A DNA stretch of 64,000 bases from Alistipes sp. (GTDB lineage Bacteria > Bacteroidota > Bacteroidia > Bacteroidales > Rikenellaceae). The stretch's first letter is position 1. Every line of letters starts with the position of its first letter. The position numbers and the translations under genes were made by a program. Below are positions 52,272-60,967 of the stretch, one piece after another. The stretch covers positions 124,001 through 188,000 of the forward strand of contig JAHHQO010000003.1 in the NCBI GenBank assembly GCA_020026335.1, read 5' to 3'. The notes beneath the pieces are model-generated. The model worked only from the letters and a program-made list of their open reading frames with translations, searched no databases and was not told the origin of the DNA.

Positions 52272-55075
52272 TATAATTTGAAGTTTAATTCCATACCGAA
52301 ATAGGGGGTTGCACTGCGGCGCACCGTGATGCCGTCTACCTTGTAGTCGGGGGTGTAGTTGAGCATCTGGGTGATGAACATGGCAGCGGTGAGCTTATCG
52401 CCGAAGAGTCGTTTGGTGACCTTGAGGTTGGTGGTCATGGCAAACGGTATGCTGTGCCAGCGGAATGACTTCTCGTTGTAGTTGATGACGAGCCACTTGA
52501 GGAAGGGGTCCTGTTCCGAGGCTTCGGTGTAGGGGTACACATTGCCTTCGGCATCGAAATATGTCGAGGGTCGGCTGCTGCGGTGGGTGTTCAAATCACG
52601 CGTCAGCCACTGACACTGGAAGGTGAGCGAGAAGCCCAAACCGATGCGCGGCAGGTCGGTATCCAACATGAAGTTGGTGTTGCAGATTTCGCGAATGTAG
52701 TGCGAATCGTTGTCGTAGATACCCACATAGGGCATCTCCTTGTCGGCGATGAGCACCGACGGGCTGTACTGTATCGGCTCGCTGTTGGAGTATTCGGTGT
52801 GGAACCATGCACCCGTGATGGTGAGTCGTGTGCGCAACGCGGCGATACGCTGTGACGAGAAGGTGAACTCGACACCTTTTTTCGAGGTTTGGCTGCCGTT
52901 GGTCGTCGAGCCGTGGGCACGCATCACCTGCTTGGTGGAGTAGGGCATCTGCTCCAGCGAGGGCGGTGCGGTGAGCTGCGAATCGTCCACACCGCTGTAA
53001 TCGTAGGCCTTGTATTCGTAGGGACGATAGGTTGATGCAGTGCGGAATCCCGACTTCATCTCCTCCTCGAAGTAGGTGAGCGACAGACGGTTGCCTGCTA
53101 TGGTGATGTCACCTCTCACCTCCCACTTGAAGTTGCGCGCCGGCATCAGATGATAGTTCGTCGGGTCGGTAATGTAGGTGCGTACATTCACACGGCGCAG
53201 TTCGGGCGAGGTGTGGAAGTAGTTGAGCTGCATGAAGTCCAAATATCGGGGAGCAGGGTAGAGCTGGTTCATGGTCGGACTCTTGGTGTGCCAACCCACA
53301 CCTCCCGACAGCGAGGTGCTCACCTCCTGACCTGCGAGAGTGAAACTTGGCAGCGAGAGTCGGAGATTGACACGGGGGTCATACCAAAAGTGGTCGTGCA
53401 TGTCATACTTGTCGGCGATGTTGAACATCGTCAGCACACGCAGTCCTGCCATGATGTCGAGGTGGGTGCGTCCCATGGTCACCGTGGTATTGTCCTCGAG
53501 GAACATACCCAGGTCGTGCTGTGCGGGAATCTTGTTGAAGGGGTAGGGACGAGCTGCCACACCCGAAAAGATGGGGCGGCGCATGTCAAACACCTGTCCG
53601 CGACCGAGGTTCTTGTCCATCGACCAGTCGGCTCCGGCGATAAGGGTCGAATTGCTGTGCGTGGTCGAGAATCCGAAGGTCGCCAACCACTTCACGAATG
53701 CCGACATGGGCTGTCCGTCCACACTCATGTGACCGATGTAGGAGGCCTCGATGGGCACGGCATCGAACTCTCCGGCCTCCATGTTCACGGGTGTGGCCAT
53801 GGGCTTGGTGATGGAGACGAAACGACGACGGCGGATGCGGTCCTTCGAGTAGTCGATGGAGGCTGTACCCTCCACCGAGCGGAAGAAGCCCTCGCGCTTG
53901 GAGCGGTACTCGAAATTGAGTCCGAAATTGATGTGGTTGTATTGCGACTTGTAGTCGTCAATCTTGTTGTTGTTCAGTTCGGGGTCTTTCTTCTTGTTGT
54001 CGAACGAACCCGTGTAGTCGAGGTGTACACCCAAATCGGTCTGGTGGGCATCATCGTCCCACTTCTTGTTCACACGCAGCGAGCCGGTCATACGTTTGTA
54101 ATTCTCCAGCTTGTTGCGCGGGTCGGATTTGGCGTCCAAAAGGTCAACTCCCATATTCACGGTGAGGTTGCGCTGCGGAATCTCGAAGCCCTTGCCCACG
54201 TAGAACAGCTTGCTGGCCATGTCGGCCTTGAAACGTGCATTGAGGTCGCGACCGCCCTTGTTGCGCTTGATTTTCACCAGCCCGCTGGTCAAATCGCCAT
54301 ACTGTACCGAGGGAATACCGCGCACAATCTCCACACTCTCGATTTGGTCGGTGGAGAGGGTACGCATATCGACACCCGAATTGACGAAGTAGTTGTAGCT
54401 GATTTCGGTATCGAAAGTGCCGCTGCCGGGGATGTACTGCATGTTGGCATCGGTGCTGATGGGCGCGCCATCAACGACAAACGATGTACCGAGTGCCGAG
54501 GTGGCGTAATCGGAACTGCCGATGCCCGTCTCACGCAGATGAATGGTGTTGGGTGAGCCGAGTACGGGCTTCGATGCCGAGCCACCGGGCAATAGCGACA
54601 GCAGGTCGGCAAAGCTCGACGGCTGGAGGTGCTCCATGGCCTTGCGGTCGATGGTTGAGGAACTGGTCGTACCCTTGGTCTCCGAGGCGGTGACCACGAC
54701 ATCACGAATGGCAAATGCACTCTCGTGCATGACGATACGATAGGTCGAGGGGGTGTTCTTCGAGATGAGCACCTGACGGCGGTGGGTGTTGTAACCGATG
54801 TATTCGGCCGCCATGATGTAGGTGCCGTCATGCAGCGAAAAGAGGGTAGAGCCCTCATTGTCGCTCACCGCGGCGAAGATGTGCCCCTCGGTATCGGTGA
54901 ACGACACGGTGGTGTAGGGCAGTGCCGCACCTAAGGAATCGACCACCTCCACCGTCACACGGACTTTGTCCAAACGGTGCGAGGAGGGCATCTCCCCAGC
55001 TATGAGCGGAAAGACCACAAAAAGTAGGGCAGCTGTCAATGCCGCCTTGAAAAGATATATCGTAAGTCGGGTCAT
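52271..55075 (-). CDS. TonB-dependent receptor without SusD partner
   Basis: 934 residues from ATG 55075. Signal peptide, then a carboxypeptidase-regulatory-like domain (about 35-125, VTVEVVDSLGAALPYTTVSF, MAAEYIGYNTHRRQV). The plug domain has IRDVVVTASETKG, LLSLLPGGSA and QIESVEIVRGIPSVQYGDLTSGLVKI, and the barrel ends in YFGMELNFKL. The plug is not of the SusC type and no SusD follows, so the substrate may be a metal complex, cofactor or peptide rather than a glycan (inference). First gene of a seven-gene operon. Confidence 0.93.
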   Translation of the reverse strand: MTRLTIYLFKAALTAALLFVVFPLIAGEMPSSHRLDKVRVTVEVVDSLGAALPYTTVSFTDTEGHIFAAVSDNEGSTLFSLHDGTYIMAAEYIGYNTHRRQVLISKNTPSTYRIVMHESAFAIRDVVVTASETKGTTSSSTIDRKAMEHLQPSSFADLLSLLPGGSASKPVLGSPNTIHLRETGIGSSDYATSALGTSFVVDGAPISTDANMQYIPGSGTFDTEISYNYFVNSGVDMRTLSTDQIESVEIVRGIPSVQYGDLTSGLVKIKRNKGGRDLNARFKADMASKLFYVGKGFEIPQRNLTVNMGVDLLDAKSDPRNKLENYKRMTGSLRVNKKWDDDAHQTDLGVHLDYTGSFDNKKKDPELNNNKIDDYKSQYNHINFGLNFEYRSKREGFFRSVEGTASIDYSKDRIRRRRFVSITKPMATPVNMEAGEFDAVPIEASYIGHMSVDGQPMSAFVKWLATFGFSTTHSNSTLIAGADWSMDKNLGRGQVFDMRRPIFSGVAARPYPFNKIPAQHDLGMFLEDNTTVTMGRTHLDIMAGLRVLTMFNIADKYDMHDHFWYDPRVNLRLSLPSFTLAGQEVSTSLSGGVGWHTKSPTMNQLYPAPRYLDFMQLNYFHTSPELRRVNVRTYITDPTNYHLMPARNFKWEVRGDITIAGNRLSLTYFEEEMKSGFRTASTYRPYEYKAYDYSGVDDSQLTAPPSLEQMPYSTKQVMRAHGSTTNGSQTSKKGVEFTFSSQRIAALRTRLTITGAWFHTEYSNSEPIQYSPSVLIADKEMPYVGIYDNDSHYIREICNTNFMLDTDLPRIGLGFSLTFQCQWLTRDLNTHRSSRPSTYFDAEGNVYPYTEASEQDPFLKWLVINYNEKSFRWHSIPFAMTTNLKVTKRLFGDKLTAAMFITQMLNYTPDYKVDGITVRRSATPYFGMELNFKL

Positions 55076-55095
55076 CAGTCTGTTTTTTAGCAGGG

Positions 55096-55127
55096 CAAAT
55101 GTAGAGGTGAGACCCCCGATAGACAAT
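55096..55127 (-). promoter_or_regulatory. Promoter of the TonB receptor operon
   Basis: Minus-strand -7 TACATTTG (55096-55103), 20-bp spacer and -33 ATTG/TTG (about 55124-55127), 21 bp before the ATG. Confidence 0.65.
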
Positions 55128-55423
55128 ACCTAATGATGATGAAACTACACAATGAGGGTCATAACTTATGATGATGGCCGCATATCGGGGGCTGAGTGGT
55201 ATGTAGGGGCCGTTGGGTAAAATTGAGGACAAAAGAGCAGGGGATTCTTCCCCTTCTGCGCGGAATATTTGTGCGCAAACGTCCGTTTCGGACTCCCGTT
55301 CCATCCCCCATACAAGGTACTCCTAATTATGAAAATTTCTGATTATTTCTCGGAAAGAACAAATTTTTGGAGAAATTTGGGAGTTGCGGGGCGGATTTCG
55401 CCCTGGATTTATGCGGAATATGG

Positions 55424-55465
55424 AAAAAGAAAAGGGGACTTTCTTCAAAGAAAGTCCCCTTATTA
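55424..55465 (-). terminator. Terminator of the polysaccharide cluster
   Basis: AGGGGACTTTC / GAAAGTCCCCT stem on the minus strand, followed by TTTCTTTTTCC. Confidence 0.8.
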
Positions 55466-55513
55466 TAAAAGAGGAATTTAATTTCTATTGCAACTTATAT
55501 CTTGCTGCGTTAT

Positions 55514-56260
55514 TTAAAATGTCTGCTCCCTCTTTTCGAAGAGATGTCTGATAAATACACCCATACATGGAATGAGCGCTCTGAATACACGCTTGGAGTG
55601 TCCGACTGGATTCTGCGTTATGCGGTAGAGCCATTCAAGCCCCAGTTTCTGGATCTTCTCGGGAGCACGTTTCGCTTTACCTGCCATGATGTCAAACATA
55701 CCGCCTACACCAAAGCAGACTCCGGTATTGAGCTGATCTTTATAATTGGTAATGAATCGCTCTTTGAAAGGCGAAGGCATACCGATAAACAGATAGTCGG
55801 GTTGACAAGCAGCAATATCGGCAACAATCTGTTGCTCGTTCTTGAAAAATCCGTTATGATAGCCAGCAATTCGAAGTTGGGGATATCGAGCCTTGATGTT
55901 TTTGACTAATGTATCTATCGTATCTTGAGCCGCTCCCAGCAGGTAAATACTTTCTCCACGCTGATTGGCTGTATCCAGCATTCGATAAAGGATGTCGGCA
56001 CACAGAGTTCTCTGACTAAGTTTAAAGCCTTTCATCTTGAGATACCAATAGACAATCATACCATCAATATTGACGATATCCGAACTGTTGATATAGTGAT
56101 GAAAATCCTTGTTTTTGGCTATCAGTGCAATCTGTTCGAGATTTACGCCCGTGATTTGCAGTCCTTTTTTGCCGTACTTCAACCAATCATTTACAATCGT
56201 AGAGATTTCATCGACTGTCAGAGGATTGATTTTTATGCCACATGAATAGATTGTATTCAT
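55514..56260 (-). CDS. WecG/TagA/CpsF family glycosyltransferase
   Basis: 248 residues from ATG 56260. GT26-type enzyme that adds a second sugar (e.g. ManNAc(A)) to an undecaprenyl-linked intermediate. Family hallmarks: 'TGVNLEQIALIAKN', IVNIDGMIVYWYLK, 'YLLGAAQDTIDTL', 'DYLFIGMPSPFKERFI' and 'GVGGMFDIMAGKAKRAPEKIQKLGLEWLYR'. It is the last gene of the cluster, 10 bp after the 2-epimerase gene. Its codon use is more AT-rich than the neighbouring epimerase genes, so the segment may be of separate origin. Confidence 0.93.
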   Translation of the reverse strand: MNTIYSCGIKINPLTVDEISTIVNDWLKYGKKGLQITGVNLEQIALIAKNKDFHHYINSSDIVNIDGMIVYWYLKMKGFKLSQRTLCADILYRMLDTANQRGESIYLLGAAQDTIDTLVKNIKARYPQLRIAGYHNGFFKNEQQIVADIAACQPDYLFIGMPSPFKERFITNYKDQLNTGVCFGVGGMFDIMAGKAKRAPEKIQKLGLEWLYRITQNPVGHSKRVFRALIPCMGVFIRHLFEKREQTF

Positions 56261-56270
56261 CTTCTCTTTC

Positions 56271-57455
56271 TTAGAATTTTCTCCAAACCATCTTGTTGAC
56301 CACGCCGACATAGCTCTGAATGAGCTTGACCATCTTGGTGGAGACGTTCTCGTCGGTGTAGTTGGGAACGGGAGTGCCGTAGTCGCCCGCCAGATTCAGC
56401 TCCACGGCGGTGTCTACGGCCTGCAGCAACGATTTCTCATCGATGCCCGCCAAGACGAAGCCCGCCTTATCCAAAGACTCGGGACGCTCTGTCGAAGTGC
56501 GGATACATACTGCCGGGAAGGGGTGTCCCACGCTGGTGAAGAACGAGCTCTCCTCGGGCAGCGTACCACTGTCGCTCACCACGGCAAAGGCATTCATCTG
56601 AAGGCAGTTGTAGTCGTGGAAGCCCAGCGGCTCGTGCTGAATGACACGCTTGTCGAGCTGAAAGCCGCTCGCCTCGAGACGCTTTCTCGAACGGGGGTGG
56701 CAGCTGTACAAAATCGGCATGTCGTACTTCTCGGCCATGGCATTGATGGCGTTGAACAGCGAGGTGAAGTTCTTCTCCGTGTCGATATTCTCCTCGCGGT
56801 GTGCCGACAGCAGGATATACTTGCCCTTCTCGAGTCCCAGGCGCGAGTGGATGTCGCTCGCCTCAATCTCCTTGAAGTTCTCGTGCAGCACCTCCGCCAT
56901 TGGCGAGCCCGACACGTAGGTGCGCTCCTTCGGCAGTCCGCAGTCCGCCAGATAGCGGCGTGCGTGCTCCGAGTAAGCCACATTCACATCGGAGATGATG
57001 TCCACGATACGGCGGTTTGTCTCCTCCGGCAGGCACTCGTCCTTGCAGCGGTTACCCGCCTCCATGTGGAAGATGGGAATATGAAGACGCTTGGCACCGA
57101 TGACCGACAGACAGCTGTTCGTATCGCCCAGCACCAGCACGGCATCGGGTCGGGTGGCTGCCATCAGTTTGTACGAGGCATTGATGATGTTACCCATCGT
57201 AGCACCCAAATCATCACCCACGGCATCCATATACACCTCGGGGTCCTTCAGTTTCAAATCCTTGAAGAAGACACCATTGAGGTTATAGTCGTAATTCTGT
57301 CCCGTGTGTGCCAGAATCACATCGAAATACTTGCGGCACTTGTTGATGACGGCCGCCAGGCGGATAATCTCGGGACGTGTTCCCACGATAATCAGCAACT
57401 TCAGCTTACCGTTATCCTGGAACTTGATATCACTATAATCGGTTCTAATTTCCAT
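56271..57455 (-). CDS. fnlC: UDP-2-acetamido-2,6-dideoxy-L-talose 2-epimerase (FnlC/CapG type)
   Basis: 394 residues of the WecB-like non-hydrolysing UDP-sugar 2-epimerase fold: VGTRPEIIRLAAV, 'VLGDTNSCLSVIGAKRL', 'IFHMEAGNRCKDECLPEETNRR', LSAHREENID and VVSDSGTLPEESSFF. Plain WecB would act on UDP-GlcNAc, but the adjacent CapF and CapE genes and the 'MEAGNRCKDECLPEE' form point to the L-FucNAc pathway, where it makes UDP-L-FucNAc in the last step. Lies 57 bp after the WbuC cupin gene. Confidence 0.88.
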   Translation of the reverse strand: MEIRTDYSDIKFQDNGKLKLLIIVGTRPEIIRLAAVINKCRKYFDVILAHTGQNYDYNLNGVFFKDLKLKDPEVYMDAVGDDLGATMGNIINASYKLMAATRPDAVLVLGDTNSCLSVIGAKRLHIPIFHMEAGNRCKDECLPEETNRRIVDIISDVNVAYSEHARRYLADCGLPKERTYVSGSPMAEVLHENFKEIEASDIHSRLGLEKGKYILLSAHREENIDTEKNFTSLFNAINAMAEKYDMPILYSCHPRSRKRLEASGFQLDKRVIQHEPLGFHDYNCLQMNAFAVVSDSGTLPEESSFFTSVGHPFPAVCIRTSTERPESLDKAGFVLAGIDEKSLLQAVDTAVELNLAGDYGTPVPNYTDENVSTKMVKLIQSYVGVVNKMVWRKF

Positions 57456-57512
57456 CTTATGTTGTTTTAGAAAAAAGGACGGGGAGATGACGCTTCGCCC
57501 CGTCCGTTCGTG

Positions 57513-57905
57513 TTATGCTAAAATATCTTCGGGTGACGAAGGGGTGTAAGGACCGTCCTTGACTTCGAGAATCACCGTTCCCGACTCCACGACTTCGAGT
57601 GTATGCCACTGCCCCATGGGGGTGTGAATGCCGAAGTTGCCATCGAGGGGCGAGAGCGTGAATTCATCTATCACCTCGCGCGCATCGTTGTAGAACACCA
57701 CGCGCATCTTACCGCGCAGTACCATCTGTGTCTCGTTGGTCGAGGGGTGACGATGAATCGGCATCTGTGTGCCGGGTTCCAAAGCCACCAGCAGGCGCTG
57801 AGCCTTGGCATCCAGAGACTCGTGGAGATTGAGATGGCTGCGAAGACGCGGCGAAGCCTTCGCCTCCGCGGTCAGACGGTCGAACAACGCAGTATCCAAC
57901 AGCAT
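57513..57905 (-). CDS. wbuC: WbuC family cupin-fold protein
   Basis: 130 residues, a single cupin domain. Metal-binding-type motif HRHPSTNETQMVLRG followed by 'GIHTPMGQWHTLEV' supplies His/Glu ligands. WbuC proteins are encoded beside fnlABC in several O-antigen clusters; their biochemical role is unclear. Here it sits between fnlB (2 bp away) and fnlC, supporting the family assignment. Confidence 0.85.
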   Translation of the reverse strand: MLLDTALFDRLTAEAKASPRLRSHLNLHESLDAKAQRLLVALEPGTQMPIHRHPSTNETQMVLRGKMRVVFYNDAREVIDEFTLSPLDGNFGIHTPMGQWHTLEVVESGTVILEVKDGPYTPSSPEDILA

Positions 57906-57907
57906 CG

Positions 57908-59119
57908 CTACTCCTCCTTAATCACCTTCTCGAAGTAGGTATCGGGGCGGTTGGGGTTGAATTTCTCATTCGCCCACATCACTGTCACCAAATCCTCCGT
58001 GTCGGAGAGGTTGATGATGTTGTGCGTATAGCCGGGCAGCATGTGAACGGCCTCGATTTTCTCGCCCGACACCTCAAACTCGAGGACCTCGTCAGTGCCG
58101 ATTTTGCGCATCTGAATCTGTCCGTGTCCCGACACCACGATGAAGAACTCCCACTTGGTGTTGTGCCAGTGTTCACCCTTGGTGATGCCCGGCTTCGAGA
58201 TGTTGACGCTCACCTGTCCGCACTTCTCGCTGCGCAGCAACTCCGTGAAGCTGCCACGGGCATCGACATTCATCTTCAGGGGGAAGATGGTCTTCTCCTT
58301 CGGCAGGTAGGACAGGTAGGTCGAGTAGAGTTTCTTGGCGAACGAGTTGTCCGCGATTTCGGGAACCTGAAGGGTCTCGGGCTGGGCACGGAAGGCCTCC
58401 AGCAGGTCGACAATCTCACCCAGGGTCACCTTGTGGGTGGTGGGCACGGCGCAATAGCGGCCGTCGGCCTTGAGAACGGTATTCAGTCCGTCGAACTCGC
58501 AGTGGTGTTCGTCACCCGTGAGGGCGGCAATCATCTCATCGACCAAATCGTCGATATAGAGCAGTTCGAGTTCCGTGGAGCGGTCATTGACCTGTATGGG
58601 CAAATCGTTGGCGATGTTGTTACAGAAGGTGGCCACTGCCGAGTTGTAGTTCGGGCGGCACCACTTGCCGAAGAGGTTAGGGAAGCGGTAGACCAAGACC
58701 TTGGCACCCGTCTCCTTGCCGTACTCGAAGAACAACTCCTCGCCGGCGAGCTTCGACTTGCCGTAATCCGATTCGCCATAGCGGCCGATGAGTGTTGCCT
58801 GGATAGAGCTGGACAACATCACGGGGCAGGTATTGTGGTGCTTCTTCAAGGTGTCGAGCAGCGTGGAAGCAAAGCCGAAGTTGCCCTTCATGAACTCGCT
58901 CTGGTCCTTGGGGCGGTTCACGCCTGCCAGGTTGAAGACAAAGTCAGCCTCACGGCAGTAGCGTTCCAACTCCTCGGGGGTAGAGTCGATGTCATACTCG
59001 AAGACCTCCAGTGCAGAATCCACCTTATACCAGCGTGCCTTACCCTCGGAAATGTTGTGCAACTGGGCAACAAGATTCCGACCGACAAAGCCTTTGGCTC
59101 CGGTTACTAAAATTTTCAT
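57908..59119 (-). CDS. fnlB: UDP-L-FucNAc pathway bifunctional epimerase/reductase (FnlB/CapF)
   Basis: 403 residues. N-terminal short-chain dehydrogenase domain (about 1-245): GAKGFVGRNLVAQL nucleotide motif, 'NLAGVNRPKDQSEFM', and Y-G-K-S-K at the catalytic Tyr/Lys. C-terminal cupin domain (about 260-400): 'RGSFTELLRSEKCGQVSVN', TKGEHWHNTKWEFF, a probable zinc site, and 'LPGYTHNIINLSDTEDL'. In CapF the cupin performs C3 epimerisation and the SDR domain the C4 reduction. The order capE-capF-wbuC-capG is kept. Confidence 0.93.
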   Translation of the reverse strand: MKILVTGAKGFVGRNLVAQLHNISEGKARWYKVDSALEVFEYDIDSTPEELERYCREADFVFNLAGVNRPKDQSEFMKGNFGFASTLLDTLKKHHNTCPVMLSSSIQATLIGRYGESDYGKSKLAGEELFFEYGKETGAKVLVYRFPNLFGKWCRPNYNSAVATFCNNIANDLPIQVNDRSTELELLYIDDLVDEMIAALTGDEHHCEFDGLNTVLKADGRYCAVPTTHKVTLGEIVDLLEAFRAQPETLQVPEIADNSFAKKLYSTYLSYLPKEKTIFPLKMNVDARGSFTELLRSEKCGQVSVNISKPGITKGEHWHNTKWEFFIVVSGHGQIQMRKIGTDEVLEFEVSGEKIEAVHMLPGYTHNIINLSDTEDLVTVMWANEKFNPNRPDTYFEKVIKEE

Positions 59120-59252
59120 GATATGTGGTTTGTTAATCTGACCCGAAAGTGATGAGGTGGGAATACCTCAAAAAGAGATGTGGGTTCGGGTCGAAAAAGA
59201 TGTGGTATCGTTTAGTGTCCGAAATGACAATCCTTTGTGTGGAGATGAGTTT

Positions 59253-60326
59253 TTACTCGCTACGGATATCGCGTGCCTTGGCGCGGGGCAGCAGACCCAA
59301 ATCCTCCTGAATGAAGCGCAGGCGCATCAGCTGCTCCTTCATGCCCTCGACATCCAGGCGGCGGGTGTTGTGCGAGTGGTAGTCCTCGGTTCTCGAAATC
59401 TGGTCGTCACCCTCGGTGAAGAACTTGTCGTAGTTCAAGTCGCGGGTATCGCAAGGGATACGGAAGTAGTTGCCCATATCAATCGAGCGAAGCATCTCCT
59501 CACGGGTAACGAGGGTCTCGTAGAGTTTCTCGCCGTGGCGCGTACCGATAACCTTAACCTCTGTTTCGCCGAACTTGGGGTTCACCTTGGCGTAGATCTC
59601 CTTCAGAGCCGTTGCCAGGGTCTCCAGCGTTGCGGCAGGTGCTTTCTGTACGAACAGGTCACCGTTGTGGCCGTGGGTGAAGGCGTAAACCACCAAATCA
59701 ACGGCATCGTCCAGGGTCATCATGAAGCGGGTCATGTTGGGGTCGGTGATGGTGATGGGCTTGCCCTCCTCCATCTGCTCTACCCACAAGGGAATCACAG
59801 AACCGCGGCTGGCCATCACGTTACCGTAACGGGTGCAGCAGATGGTGGTCTGTGCGCCCTCGCCCAGCTCACGGCCTTTGGCGATGGCGACCTTCTCCAT
59901 CATGGCCTTTGAGATACCCATGGCGTTGATGGGATAGGCGGCCTTATCGGTCGAGAGGACAACGACATTCTTCACACCGTTCTCGATGGCCGACAGAAGG
60001 ACGTTGTTGGTTCCCTCAACATTGGTGCGAACGGCCTCCATGGGGAAGAACTCGCACGAGGGGACCTGCTTCAGCGCTGCGGCCGAGAAGACATAATCCA
60101 CACCGCGCATGGCGATATCCACCGACTGCTTCTCGCGGACGTTACCGATATAGAACTTCACCTTGGGATTCTGAAGCGCATGACGCATATCGTCCTGCTT
60201 CTTCTCGTCGCGCGAGAAGATACGAATCTCCTTGATATCCGAATCCAAAAATCTTCTGAGCACGGCGTTGCCAAAACTGCCCGTACCGCCTGTGATCAAC
60301 AGGACTTTGTCTTTAAATACTGACAT
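59253..60326 (-). CDS. fnlA: UDP-GlcNAc 4,6-dehydratase/5-epimerase (FnlA/CapE)
   Basis: 357 residues, SDR superfamily (polysaccharide biosynthesis protein CapD/CapE type). NAD(P) motif TGGTGSFG, 'IRIFSRDEKKQDDMRHAL', AALKQVPSCEFFP, 'VLSTDKAAYPINAMGISKAMMEK' and the C-terminal GTRHGEKLYETL. Where classical SDRs have Y-x3-K, this protein has M-x3-K (AMGISK), which I recall as the CapE/FnlA hallmark. First enzyme of UDP-L-FucNAc synthesis. A 133-bp gap without an ORF separates it from fnlB. Confidence 0.92.
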   Translation of the reverse strand: MSVFKDKVLLITGGTGSFGNAVLRRFLDSDIKEIRIFSRDEKKQDDMRHALQNPKVKFYIGNVREKQSVDIAMRGVDYVFSAAALKQVPSCEFFPMEAVRTNVEGTNNVLLSAIENGVKNVVVLSTDKAAYPINAMGISKAMMEKVAIAKGRELGEGAQTTICCTRYGNVMASRGSVIPLWVEQMEEGKPITITDPNMTRFMMTLDDAVDLVVYAFTHGHNGDLFVQKAPAATLETLATALKEIYAKVNPKFGETEVKVIGTRHGEKLYETLVTREEMLRSIDMGNYFRIPCDTRDLNYDKFFTEGDDQISRTEDYHSHNTRRLDVEGMKEQLMRLRFIQEDLGLLPRAKARDIRSE

Positions 60327-60340
60327 AGTATCTGTTTAAA

Positions 60341-60964
60341 TTAGTTCTTAACTTTTTGATAATTATCGAAATAGGCTTGCAATTCTTCTCGGCTGAGTCG
60401 CTTTTCTGCAGGATACAACTGCTCTTCGTGACGGAGGATTTCGTCGATGGTCCATCTGAATTTAATCACCTTACAAGGCACACCTGCAGCAATAGAATAA
60501 GGAGGAATGGATTTACTAACAATAGCTCCTGCTCCAATAGTTGCACCTCGACCGACTGTAACACCGGCCAATAACGTAACATTACTTCCTATCCAAGCAT
60601 CTTCTTCAACAATGACATCTTTATCAAACTCAGACATCATACCACTATTCCTCTTGTATTCATCGGTAATTTCATGATGATTCTTTCCCAAAACAATCAT
60701 GTGATTTCCCGTTCTTACCACAAGACCTTCAGCTGCCCCGGCATGTTCTTTCATGATAAATCGGGCATTTAGTGTCGATATCAGAGAATTTGAAGCGATA
60801 CCTGTATCTTCGTATAAAAAGATATTTTTAGGGTTATGAAGAATTAATGGAGGTGTTAGTCTGACAGATTTGTCACAGAGACCGAATTGTGATCGTCGTA
60901 TGCCCAGATAAGTCTTCCACAGCATATACAAGCCACGGATAAACATACAGTTTTTGATGTTCAT
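60341..60964 (-). CDS. Hexapeptide-repeat acetyltransferase
   Basis: 207 residues, left-handed beta-helix acyltransferase of the LbH/maltose-O-acetyltransferase group. Repeats are visible in 'VIVEEDAWIGSNVTLLAGVTVGRGATIGAGAIVSKSI' and the typical 'PPYSIAAGVPCKVIKFR' end; a helical tail (about 175-207) follows. It probably O- or N-acetylates a sugar of the capsule/O-antigen repeat. AT-rich compared with fnlA. Located 14 bp upstream of fnlA and 3 bp after the GT4 gene. Confidence 0.88.
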   Translation of the reverse strand: MNIKNCMFIRGLYMLWKTYLGIRRSQFGLCDKSVRLTPPLILHNPKNIFLYEDTGIASNSLISTLNARFIMKEHAGAAEGLVVRTGNHMIVLGKNHHEITDEYKRNSGMMSEFDKDVIVEEDAWIGSNVTLLAGVTVGRGATIGAGAIVSKSIPPYSIAAGVPCKVIKFRWTIDEILRHEEQLYPAEKRLSREELQAYFDNYQKVKN

Positions 60965-60967
60965 GTT

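Larger units (their letters stand above)
55076..55513. other. Intergenic region between TonB operon and polysaccharide cluster
   Basis: Contains the TonB operon promoter (left) and the terminator of the WecG-family gene (right). Between them is AT-rich sequence with a plus-strand ORF of about 50 codons from 55329 that runs into the terminator; it is not supported as a gene. Confidence 0.5.

Noticed and set aside
53150..54556. Plus-strand frame of about 468 codons opposite the TonB receptor
   Set aside because: Antisense shadow of the plug/barrel coding region; Val/His/Gly-rich with no domain.
55269..55481. Small plus-strand ORF in the gap before the polysaccharide cluster
   Set aside because: It runs through the terminator hairpin, has no recognisable motif and no promoter or strong start.
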